Assembly (NCBI GenBank): GCA_035544315.1
Contig: DATKGB010000216.1
Coordinates: 1-5,751 of the forward strand
Direction of reading: 5' to 3'
Origin: JALYSX01 sp035544315
GTDB lineage: Bacteria > Vulcanimicrobiota > Vulcanimicrobiia > Vulcanimicrobiales > Vulcanimicrobiaceae
DNA length: 5,751 nucleotides
Below, in pieces: positions 1 to 5,563 of the stretch; position 1 is the stretch's first letter, and each line of letters starts with the position of its first letter. Made by a program: the position numbers and the translations under genes. The notes beneath the pieces are model-generated. The model ran no database searches. It saw only the letters and a program-made list of their open reading frames with translations, and was not told where the DNA came from.

Positions 1-1610
1 GGAGAGACTCGCTCGCCGATCTGCGCCGACAACGGCGGATCCAACCGATAGGCGACCTGCGCGAACTGGAGCGCAGGCCGACGCAGCGCATCGGCGACCG
101 TCGCGCCGGCGTCGAATCGATCGGTGCCGATCGCGCCGGCGCCCACCCGCGTGCGGCGGACGCGCGCCAGGCCTTCGCATAATTCTGCTTGACGATGCTC
201 GAACGCGGACCACGCGGAATCGTCGACCAGCCCGATCTCGCGGCCGCGCGGCGTCAAGCGCGTATCGGCGTTATCGTGGCGCAGCACGATCCGATGTTCT
301 GCTCGCGAGGTCAACATGCGATAGGGTTCGTCGATGCCCTTGGTTACCAAGTCATCGATCATCACGCCAACATATGCTTCACTGCGCGCCAATCGCAACG
401 GCGGTCGCGCCAGCGCCGCTCGCGCCGCGTTGATGCCCGCGATCAAGCCCTGAGCCGCGGCTTCTTCGTAGCCGGAGGTTCCGTTGAGCTGTCCGCAATG
501 AAAAAGTCCGGCGATGCGACGCGTCTCCAGCGTATCGTGCAACTCCGTGGGCGGCACCATATCGTATTCGACTGCATACCCCGCGCGCAGTAACTCACAA
601 CGTTCCAAACCCGGCAGCGTGTGCAGCATCTCGATCTGCACTTCGGCCGGCAACGACGTCGAAAATCCGCCGACGTAGAGCGTCGGCTCGTCCCACCCTT
701 CGGGTTCGATAAAGAGTTGATGCGTCGGGTTGTGCGCGAACTTCACGACCTTGTCTTCGATCGACGGACAATATCGCGGGCCCACTCCGCGGATCAAATC
801 CAAGCCGTACAAGGGCGAACGGTGCAAGTTGTCGCGCACCAGCGCGTGGGTGCGCTCGTTGGTCTGGGTGATATAGCACGGTATTTGCGGACCGCCGAAA
901 CGCCGCGGGCTGCCGTACGAAAACAGCAACGGTTCTTCGCTTGGCAATTGCTCGAGCATCGCATCGTAATCGACGCTATCGCGCGCAATCCGAGGCGGCG
1001 TACCGGTCTTCAAGCGTTTGGTCGGAAAACCTAAGCGTCGCAATGCCAGCGCCAACCCGATCGCCGGCGCTTCGCCGAAGCGTCCTTCGTTTTGCACCAC
1101 GTCGCCGCGAAACGACTTCCCGCCCAGAAACGTTCCCGTCGCCAGCACGACCTGGCGCGCAAACCACGTGCTACCATCCGCGCACGCAACGCCGCGAACC
1201 GCACCCTCGACGACGACGAGATCTTCGACCATGCCTTGCACGATGCGCAAGTTCGGCTGCGCGCTTAACACCGCAATTGCCCGCGCGGCATACGAGGGCT
1301 TATCCATCTGCTGGCGCAAGGCGCGCACCGAGGGGCCTTTGCTCTCGTTGAGAAAGCGCGCGTGCAAACTGCAAGCATCTGCGATGCGGCCCATCTCGCC
1401 ACCCAGCGCGTCGATCTCGCGAACCAGTTGGCCCTTTGCGCTTCCACCGATCGACGGATTGCACGGCAGCGTACAAATCTTTTCGGGATCGCCGGTGAGC
1501 AATAACGTCGCCACGCCCAAGCGCGCGCAAGCGAGCGCTGCCTCAACGCCCGCATGACCCCCACCAACGACGATCGCGCCGGCGTCGTCGTCCCGCACTG
1601 CTTGTTCCAC
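1..1610 (-). CDS. mnmG: MnmG (GidA), tRNA wobble-uridine modification enzyme, FAD-binding subunit; C-terminus cut by window edge
   Basis: With MnmE, MnmG installs the (carboxymethyl)aminomethyl group at C5 of U34 in certain tRNAs, using FAD, NADH and methylene-tetrahydrofolate in the cytoplasm. My translation of the minus strand is open for 536 codons to the left edge. It shows the dinucleotide-binding GGGHAG at residues 16-21, PCNPSIGG at 49-56 and RYCPSIEDK at 279-287; the two Cys (50 and 281) match the conserved pair of the family. It also shows TGTPPR at 202-207 and GQLNGTSGYEEAAAQGL at 373-389. About 90-100 C-terminal residues are missing compared with the ~629-residue E. coli protein. 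The GTG at 1610 is the first start after an in-frame TAG three codons upstream; a second GTG lies four codons later. There is no Shine-Dalgarno sequence, and the start abuts a symmetric promoter candidate. The family assignment is certain. The exact start is likely but not proven. Confidence 0.97.
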   Translation of the reverse strand, partial: MEQAVRDDDAGAIVVGGGHAGVEAALACARLGVATLLLTGDPEKICTLPCNPSIGGSAKGQLVREIDALGGEMGRIADACSLHARFLNESKGPSVRALRQQMDKPSYAARAIAVLSAQPNLRIVQGMVEDLVVVEGAVRGVACADGSTWFARQVVLATGTFLGGKSFRGDVVQNEGRFGEAPAIGLALALRRLGFPTKRLKTGTPPRIARDSVDYDAMLEQLPSEEPLLFSYGSPRRFGGPQIPCYITQTNERTHALVRDNLHRSPLYGLDLIRGVGPRYCPSIEDKVVKFAHNPTHQLFIEPEGWDEPTLYVGGFSTSLPAEVQIEMLHTLPGLERCELLRAGYAVEYDMVPPTELHDTLETRRIAGLFHCGQLNGTSGYEEAAAQGLIAGINAARAALARPPLRLARSEAYVGVMIDDLVTKGIDEPYRMLTSRAEHRIVLRHDNADTRLTPRGREIGLVDDSAWSAFEHRQAELCEGLARVRRTRVGAGAIGTDRFDAGATVADALRRPALQFAQVAYRLDPPLSAQIGERVS

Positions 1611-1614
1611 GATA

Positions 1615-1627
1615 TGCTAGTCTAGCA
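1615..1627. promoter_or_regulatory. 13-bp perfect palindrome with back-to-back -10 elements between mnmG and the plus-strand gene
   Basis: The 20-bp gap between two divergent start codons contains TGCTAG-T-CTAGCA. Its centre, TAGTCTA (1618-1624), has the form TANNNTA. TAGTCT on plus (1618-1623) lies 7 nt before the ATG at 1631, and TAGACT on minus (1624-1619) lies 8 nt before the GTG at 1610. Counting six bases downstream of each -10 puts transcription starts near 1630 and 1612, giving nearly leaderless mRNAs. Neither gene has a Shine-Dalgarno sequence, which agrees with this. I see no convincing -35 box. An operator for a dimeric repressor is the alternative reading. The palindrome is read directly; promoter function is inferred. 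Confidence 0.5.
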
Positions 1628-1630
1628 AAT

Positions 1631-1975
1631 ATGTTGACGCGCGCACGCTCCTTGGTCGTACTTCTGATTCTTGCCGTCTTGTTGGGTCGCATCGTCGATG
1701 CAACCACCGGCCAGCCGCTCGTCGGGGTTCGGGTCAGCGTCGCCGGTCCGCAGCGCGCCTCTTCACTGACCGATCGCGATGGCCGCTACCGCATCCCCGG
1801 CTTGCGTCCGGGCAGCTATCGCGTCACCTTGGTCTCCAACGACGTGCCCGTGGAACATCGCTCGGTCGTCGTCCGCGGCGTCACGACGCTCAATGTCCGA
1901 GGCTGCAGCACCACCCTAGACTTCTCGTGCGGCGCCCCGACTCGCCCCAGCGGTCCCGGCGGCAGCGGGAGCTGA
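1631..1975 (+). CDS. Small predicted secreted protein with carboxypeptidase regulatory-like (Ig-like beta-sandwich) domain
   Basis: This encodes 114 residues. Residues 1-6 are basic (MLTRAR) and 7-18 are a hydrophobic signal or anchor segment. Residues 19-90 match the CarboxypepD_reg pattern: GRIVDATTGQPLVGVRVSV, then TDRDGRYRIPGLRPGSYRVTL. These are the usual first strands, the DxDGxY turn and the G-L-x-P-G-x-Y hairpin. The tail has two Cys (92 and 100) that could form a disulfide, and ends Gly/Ser/Pro-rich. Such domains occur in secreted or outer-surface proteins, often as structural modules without catalysis; a specific function is not visible. The hydrophobic run passes straight into the first beta-strand, so a signal-peptidase site is unclear and membrane anchoring is possible. 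It is the only plus-strand gene in the window, starting 20 bp from mnmG and ending 13 bp from the mnmE stop. The clear domain pattern makes it a real gene and not an antisense shadow. Confidence 0.85.
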   Translation: MLTRARSLVVLLILAVLLGRIVDATTGQPLVGVRVSVAGPQRASSLTDRDGRYRIPGLRPGSYRVTLVSNDVPVEHRSVVVRGVTTLNVRGCSTTLDFSCGAPTRPSGPGGSGS

Positions 1976-1988
1976 CCGACGCTCGCGG

Positions 1989-3338
1989 CTATTTGCCGAT
2001 GCAGAAGCGCGCGAAGATGCCGTCGAGGAGTTCTTCGGTCGCGATGTCGCCGGAGACGTGCCCTAGTGCGGCGTGCGCCCGTTGAAGTTCGGCTGCGATA
2101 AAGTCGATCGCGTCGCCCGCAGCCAGGGTCGCGCGAGCGCGCTCGACGGCGTTCAGGGCCTGATTCACGGCGTCAAACTCGCGAGCCGACGCCAGGTGCG
2201 GGCGCTCGAGATCGGGTGCGTTACCGCCCCAGCCGATCTTGGCGATCGCCGCCCGCACGGCGATGAGGGTCTGCGAGTCTCGCGCGCTGCCCACGATCGC
2301 GTCGGGCAAGGCCGCCGCGGCGCCGGCCCTGCCCAAATCGGCCTTGTTGAAGAAGACGATCCGGTCGCGATTCCGGGTCCGGCCCAGTAGCGCTTGCGCT
2401 TCGGGCGTGGCGGGTTGCGAGCCGTCCAGGACGATCAGCGCGATCCGGGCCGACTCCAGAGCGCGCGCGGTACGCTCGATGCCGGCGGCCTCAAGCCGGT
2501 CGGCGTGTGTTCGAATTCCCGCGGTATCGACCAAACGCACCCGCACCCCGTCGATCGCGACGGATTCCTCAATCGTGTCGCGGGTCGTCCCCGCAATCTC
2601 CGAAACCAGCGCGCGCTCTTCGCCCAACAGCGCGTTGAGTAACGACGATTTGCCGGCATTGGGCGGCCCGACGATCGCGACGCTCACGCCCTCGCGGACC
2701 AAACGCCCGACCTCGCCGTCGCGCCGTAAACGCTCGAGCGCCGACGCCAGCTCGTTCAAGGTCCCAGCGACGCGCGCGCGGTCCGGATCGGGAACTTCGT
2801 CGGGAAAATCTAGTGACGCAGCGAGTTCTTCGAGGAGCGCGGCCAGGGTCGCGCGCAGCGCGCGCACCTCGTTGGCCAAGCCGCCGCCCAGATTAGCTAG
2901 TGCGGCGCGAGCCGCCGAACGGCTCTGCGCGGAGATGATGTCGGCCACCGCACCGGCGGAATGCAGATCGAGCTTGCCGTGCGCGAACGCGCGCCGCGTG
3001 AACTCACCGGGTCCCGCCGCCCGCGCGCCGCATGCGATCAGCGCGCGCACGACCTCGGCGGCGATCACGGGCGAACCATGGACCTGGAGCTCGAGCGTGT
3101 CTTCGCCGGTGTAACTGTGCGGTGCGATCGAGAGAATCGCGACGCCGCGATCGATCGTTTCGCCGCGTTCGTCGACGATTTCGCCGTAGGCGGCATAGCG
3201 TTCGCGCAACGGTTGTCGCGAACGGAAGAGTCGTCGAGCTAGCGCGCGCGTCTGCGACCCGCTGACGCGCACGATCGCAATCGCCCCGACCCCCGGCGGC
3301 GTCGCGATCGCGGTTATCGTATCGTCGAAACCATTCAC
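1989..3338 (-). CDS. mnmE: MnmE (TrmE), tRNA modification GTPase
   Basis: MnmE is the GTPase partner of MnmG in C5 modification of wobble U34; it binds the folate-derived one-carbon unit and dimerises through its G domains. The protein has 449 residues (E. coli 454) and is complete. The N-terminal folate-binding domain begins DTITAIATPPGVGAIAIVRVSG. The helical domain follows and holds the inserted Ras-like G domain: P-loop GPPNAGKS 224-231, TTRD 251-254, DTAG 271-274 and NKAD 331-334. Glu283 aligns with the E. coli catalytic Glu282. The C-terminus is the family signature FCIGK with Cys446, and the stop is TAG. The start is a GTG at 3338 that overlaps the upstream stop codon as GTGA, so translation is probably coupled; there is no clear Shine-Dalgarno sequence. 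An ATG at 3334 is out of frame. A plus-strand gene separates mnmE from mnmG. Confidence 0.98.
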   Translation of the reverse strand: MNGFDDTITAIATPPGVGAIAIVRVSGSQTRALARRLFRSRQPLRERYAAYGEIVDERGETIDRGVAILSIAPHSYTGEDTLELQVHGSPVIAAEVVRALIACGARAAGPGEFTRRAFAHGKLDLHSAGAVADIISAQSRSAARAALANLGGGLANEVRALRATLAALLEELAASLDFPDEVPDPDRARVAGTLNELASALERLRRDGEVGRLVREGVSVAIVGPPNAGKSSLLNALLGEERALVSEIAGTTRDTIEESVAIDGVRVRLVDTAGIRTHADRLEAAGIERTARALESARIALIVLDGSQPATPEAQALLGRTRNRDRIVFFNKADLGRAGAAAALPDAIVGSARDSQTLIAVRAAIAKIGWGGNAPDLERPHLASAREFDAVNQALNAVERARATLAAGDAIDFIAAELQRAHAALGHVSGDIATEELLDGIFARFCIGK

Positions 3339-3823
3339 AAGCGTCCGGAACGCGCCTGTTGGATCGCGTCGTAGAGGCCGTGCGCATCGCCGGTTTGCAA
3401 CAGTCTGAATTTATCGCCCTTAATATCCAAGCGAACGGCCGTGCTGATGGTCGGGTTCCACCAGGCCCCGACCCGTCGATTGTTAAAGCGCCTATTGGTT
3501 GTAATTTCGACGTCGGTGACGTCATCCAACTCAATGGAGAATAACGACCTGCCGAAAATCTCTTGCTCGACTGTTCCCCACAACCCCTCGACGACGCGAA
3601 TGCGGGAAATTGAAGAGCCGATGGTCGCCAAGGCCGCGAACCCGCTAAGCGCCCAAGTGTGAGCGAACAAGCAAAACACACAAGCTCCGACTGCGGTGGG
3701 GATCAGCAGCGCCCACAAGACCTCCCAGCGATCGTAGATTATCGTCTTGTACAACACCGTCTCGCCGTCTAAGCGAGGTGCCGCTGGTTCGACTTCGCTC
3801 CCTTTGGTCGCTACGCTCACCAT
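3335..3823 (-). CDS. Unnamed membrane protein with two predicted TM helices and a bacterial PH-like C-terminal part
   Basis: This encodes 162 residues if it starts at the ATG at 3823, 10 bp after the jag stop. Residues ~35-54 and ~57-73 are hydrophobic and probably form a membrane hairpin. The remainder (IRVVEGLWGTVEQEIFGRS, then SIELDDVTDVEIT, a basic TNRRFNNRR at 109-117, and a final amphipathic helix, GLYDAIQQAR) has the strand-rich layout of bacterial PH-like domains. The PH assignment is by pattern and tentative; no catalytic motif is seen. The first ~20 residues are encoded inside a palindromic repeat, so the N-terminus may be acquired, or the true start may be GTG 3757 or TTG 3754, just past the repeat. 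The stop overlaps the mnmE start by 4 bp. Its place in the block suggests co-expression with the YidC/Jag/MnmE genes, but a role cannot be inferred safely. In-frame codons extending back to 4078 overlap jag and look like out-of-frame jag sequence. Confidence 0.8.
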   Translation of the reverse strand: MVSVATKGSEVEPAAPRLDGETVLYKTIIYDRWEVLWALLIPTAVGACVFCLFAHTWALSGFAALATIGSSISRIRVVEGLWGTVEQEIFGRSLFSIELDDVTDVEITTNRRFNNRRVGAWWNPTISTAVRLDIKGDKFRLLQTGDAHGLYDAIQQARSGRL

Positions 3824-3841
3824 GACACGTCGCTTAGACGG
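3765..3841. repeat. 77-bp palindromic (REP/MITE-like) element spanning the jag stop and the next gene's start
   Basis: The ends are perfect 12-bp inverted repeats, 3765-3776 and 3830-3841 (CCGTCTAAGCGA and its reverse complement). Inside, after one mismatched pair, lie a 5-bp stem (GTGTC with GGCAC, one wobble in RNA) and then TGGT (3785-3788) with ACCA (3819-3822). The apex holds two related sub-units rich in GACTTCGCTC and CGCTACGCTC. The left arm of the minus-strand transcript contains the jag TAA, and the ATG of the following gene lies in the inner stem. I see no flanking target duplication. The structure is read directly. Calling it a dispersed mobile element is inference. Confidence 0.7.
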
Positions 3842-4469
3842 GAAAAACGACCAGACGGCGTTCGGGTTCGGCGCCTTCGGATTCGGTTCGTACGCGTTCG
3901 TCTTCGGCCAATGCCAGGTGGACGATCTTGCGTTCGGACGGGAGCATCGGTTCGAGTTTAAATGGTTTCTTGTCGCGGACGACGCGTTCGAGCACGTCGA
4001 AGGCGAGATCTTGCAGATCCTCGGCCCGCCGCGCGCGATAGCCTTCGGCATCGATCGTGTAGTATTTGCGATTGGCACGCACGCCGATGTTGAGGATGTT
4101 GTTGAAGATCAGGTTAAGCGCTTCGAGCGTGTTGCCGCGCCGGCCGATCAGCATCGCTAAATCCGGACCGGTGACTTCGAGATATTCGCCCTCGGCACGC
4201 GGGATATAGGCGATCTCTAAACTTTGAACGCCCATCTTGCCAAGAATCTCGGCCAGCAGAGCGTGGGCCGGTTTCGCGCTTTCGGGAAGTTCTTGCGCGC
4301 CGCTGGATCGCGTCGATCGCGGACGCCCGCCGCTGCGCGGACCATTGCCGCCGCGCGGACCGTTGCCGCCGCGCCGTCCGCCGCCGCCGCTACCGCCGCC
4401 GCCGGGAATCGCGCGGTCGCGAATGTTTGCAGGCTGTTCCTCGAACTCGAAATCGTCTTCGTAAAGCAC
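3834..4469 (-). CDS. khpB: Jag/KhpB, KH-R3H single-strand RNA-binding protein
   Basis: Jag/KhpB is a cytoplasmic RNA-binding protein, usually encoded next to yidC, and linked in other bacteria to post-transcriptional control of division and envelope genes with KhpA. From the GTG at 4469 it has 211 residues. Residues 1-21 are acidic (LYEDDFEFEEQ). Residues 22-58 are low-complexity Gly/Arg/Asn/Pro. The KH domain covers ~65-140 with its GRRG loop at 109-112 (LIGRRGNTLEALN). The R3H domain covers ~145-211 with the R180-x3-H184 signature in SERKIVHLAL and the usual end RRLVVFPV. The normal ~50-residue Jag_N domain is not recognisable. GTG 4469 follows the yidC TAA by 1 bp, with a weak AAGAG upstream. 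An ATG at 4541 would add 24 residues out of the yidC tail frame and looks spurious. The stop codon lies in the arm of the palindromic element. Confidence 0.95.
   Translation of the reverse strand: MLYEDDFEFEEQPANIRDRAIPGGGGSGGGGRRGGNGPRGGNGPRSGGRPRSTRSSGAQELPESAKPAHALLAEILGKMGVQSLEIAYIPRAEGEYLEVTGPDLAMLIGRRGNTLEALNLIFNNILNIGVRANRKYYTIDAEGYRARRAEDLQDLAFDVLERVVRDKKPFKLEPMLPSERKIVHLALAEDERVRTESEGAEPERRLVVFPV
4335..4370. repeat. Tandem 18-bp repeat (two copies, one mismatch) coding Gly/Arg/Asn/Pro hexapeptides in jag
   Basis: 4335-4352 and 4353-4370 are two 18-bp copies that differ at one base. On the minus strand they encode GGNGPR twice in the jag linker, next to further GC-rich Gly codons (4371-4407). 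The in-frame period of 18 suggests growth by slippage and possible length variation between strains. Confidence 0.8.
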
Positions 4470-4470
4470 G

Positions 4471-5328
4471 TTATCTCTTGCTGCCTTTCTTGCGTTTCTT
4501 GCGTGAACCGTTGGAGGAGCCGCTTCCGCCCGCGATCGCAAAGCGTTCGACAGGAGCGGGGCCCGTCGTCAGCGCGACGTCGGCGTCCTGGTTAATCGTG
4601 TGTTCGCTGTCGGCGGCAGCGAGCTTCATATGATGCGAGCGCAATAAATAGAGCTGCTGGCCCATCGTCAGCACGTTGAACGAAAACCAGTACAGGACCA
4701 TCGCCGATGGCCAACTTGCGCGAATCGCGAAGAAACCGAACATCAGCGGTGAGATCATCTGCATCATCTTCATCGTCTGCGCGCTCTGCTCGTCGGTCGG
4801 CGGCATCGTCGTGTAGCGCATGGAGATGTATAGCGAAATCGCGTACAGCACGACTAGAATAAGGTCCGGTTGGGCCAAGCTGGCACCGAGGATCCATTGG
4901 AACTTGGCCGGGAGATGTGCGGATAATCCGGAGCCGATCCATAAAAAATGCGTTTTCGCGTAGAGATCTTTGTGCGCGGTGACGACGTAATAGACGCTGA
5001 TGATGAAGGGGTACTGCACGAGCATCGGCCAACAGCCGGCTAACGGATTCGCGCCCGACTCTTTGTACAGCTTCATCGTCTCTTCTTGAAGCTTGGGCTT
5101 GTCGTCTTTGTACTTGGCTTGGAGCGCTTTGGTCTTGGGCGCGAGCTTCTGCATCGCGATCATCGCTTTGAACTGGGCATTGTTGAGCGGCCAGAAGACG
5201 ATCCGAATTAAAACCGCGAGCACGATCAGACATAAGCCCAGATTCGGGACGACGATATGAATCCAACTGATGACGGTCGCTAATCCATCGACGATGGGTG
5301 AGATCCACGAGGCCAGTAGAACGTGCAA
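4471..5328 (-). CDS. yidC: YidC/Oxa1/Alb3-type membrane protein insertase
   Basis: YidC inserts and folds inner-membrane proteins, alone or with the Sec translocon. The 285-residue protein is the short form with no large periplasmic domain. A first TM helix covers ~25-47 and carries Arg42 in LIRIVFWPLNNAQFKAM, which aligns with the conserved groove arginine (E. coli Arg366). The cytoplasmic helical hairpin lies at ~55-92 (MQKLAPKTKALQAKYKDD). Residues 92-114, GANPLAGCWPMLVQYPFI and following, are the family signature before the second TM, and three more hydrophobic segments follow. The C-terminal tail is a flexible Gly/Ser stretch followed by RKKRKKGSKR, a basic end of the kind that contacts ribosomes. 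No lipobox is seen at the N-terminus. The start is TTG 5328, the first usual start codon after an in-frame TAA, with AAAGG seven bases upstream. It lies 21 bp after yidD and 1 bp before jag. Confidence 0.96.
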   Translation of the reverse strand: MHVLLASWISPIVDGLATVISWIHIVVPNLGLCLIVLAVLIRIVFWPLNNAQFKAMIAMQKLAPKTKALQAKYKDDKPKLQEETMKLYKESGANPLAGCWPMLVQYPFIISVYYVVTAHKDLYAKTHFLWIGSGLSAHLPAKFQWILGASLAQPDLILVVLYAISLYISMRYTTMPPTDEQSAQTMKMMQMISPLMFGFFAIRASWPSAMVLYWFSFNVLTMGQQLYLLRSHHMKLAAADSEHTINQDADVALTTGPAPVERFAIAGGSGSSNGSRKKRKKGSKR

Positions 5329-5335
5329 GAGGATA

Positions 5336-5340
5336 CCTTT
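5336..5340 (-). promoter_or_regulatory. Shine-Dalgarno-like AAAGG for yidC
   Basis: AAAGG on the minus strand lies 7 nt before the TTG at 5328. It is the only clear ribosome-binding site in the window and supports TTG as the yidC start. Confidence 0.6.
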
Positions 5341-5349
5341 CGGACGACG

Positions 5350-5559
5350 TTAGGGGACCAGGTCCACGCCGCCGTGGTGAAGAGGGTGACAACGCATAAG
5401 GCGTCCTGCGGCCAGCATAGTTCCGCGGACGATACCGTGTTTCTCGATTGCCTGGGCCGCGTACTGCGAACAGCTGGGATAGAATCGACAGGCCGGGGGA
5501 AGCAACGGGGAGATCAGTCGCTTGTAGAGCCCAAGGACGAAGACTAAAAACGAGCGCAT
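5350..5559 (-). CDS. yidD: YidD, membrane protein insertion efficiency factor
   Basis: YidD is a small membrane-associated protein encoded between rnpA and yidC in most bacteria and thought to assist YidC-dependent insertion. The 69 residues contain the family hallmarks: an amphipathic N-terminus (LVFVLGLYKRLISPLL), CRFYPSCSQYAAQAI at 24-38 with Cys24 and Cys30, Cys57 in RCHPLHHGG at 56-64, and the final DLVP. The length is on the short side for the family (E. coli 85) because the variable C-terminal tail is absent. The ATG at 5559 is 4 bp after the rnpA stop, so the two are probably translated from one message. No Shine-Dalgarno sequence is visible. Confidence 0.96.
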   Translation of the reverse strand: MRSFLVFVLGLYKRLISPLLPPACRFYPSCSQYAAQAIEKHGIVRGTMLAAGRLMRCHPLHHGGVDLVP

Positions 5560-5563
5560 CGAC

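Noticed and set aside
1018..1557. 179-codon plus-strand open frame antisense to mnmG
   Set aside because: The opposite strand is a clear MnmG with its FAD-site motifs; the product here has no recognisable pattern.
1976..1988. Possible bidirectional terminator between the convergent plus-strand gene and mnmE
   Set aside because: Only 13 GC-rich bases; no hairpin with a T tract on either strand.
2239..3114. 291-codon plus-strand open frame antisense to mnmE
   Set aside because: Low-complexity Ser/Arg/Ala product with no domain pattern; it lies wholly inside a fully conserved mnmE and is a GC-driven shadow.
3004..3681. 225-codon minus-strand open frame across the membrane-protein gene and mnmE
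   Set aside because: Out of frame with both convincing genes and Arg-rich; treated as a shadow.
3760..3846. Target-site duplication flanking the palindromic element
   Set aside because: The bases just outside the two 12-bp arms do not match as direct repeats.
3824..4078. 85-codon N-terminal extension of the membrane protein into jag
   Set aside because: The residues are typical out-of-frame sequence (Asn/Ser/Pro/Arg-rich) and the region is fully used by the jag R3H domain.
4470..4541. ATG start for jag 24 codons upstream, inside yidC
   Set aside because: The extra residues come from the yidC tail in another frame and do not resemble Jag_N; GTG 4469, just after the yidC stop, is simpler.
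4592..5392. 266-codon minus-strand open frame overlapping yidC in another frame
   Set aside because: Arg/Asp-rich frame-shadow product; the true frame shows the YidC signature and TM segments.
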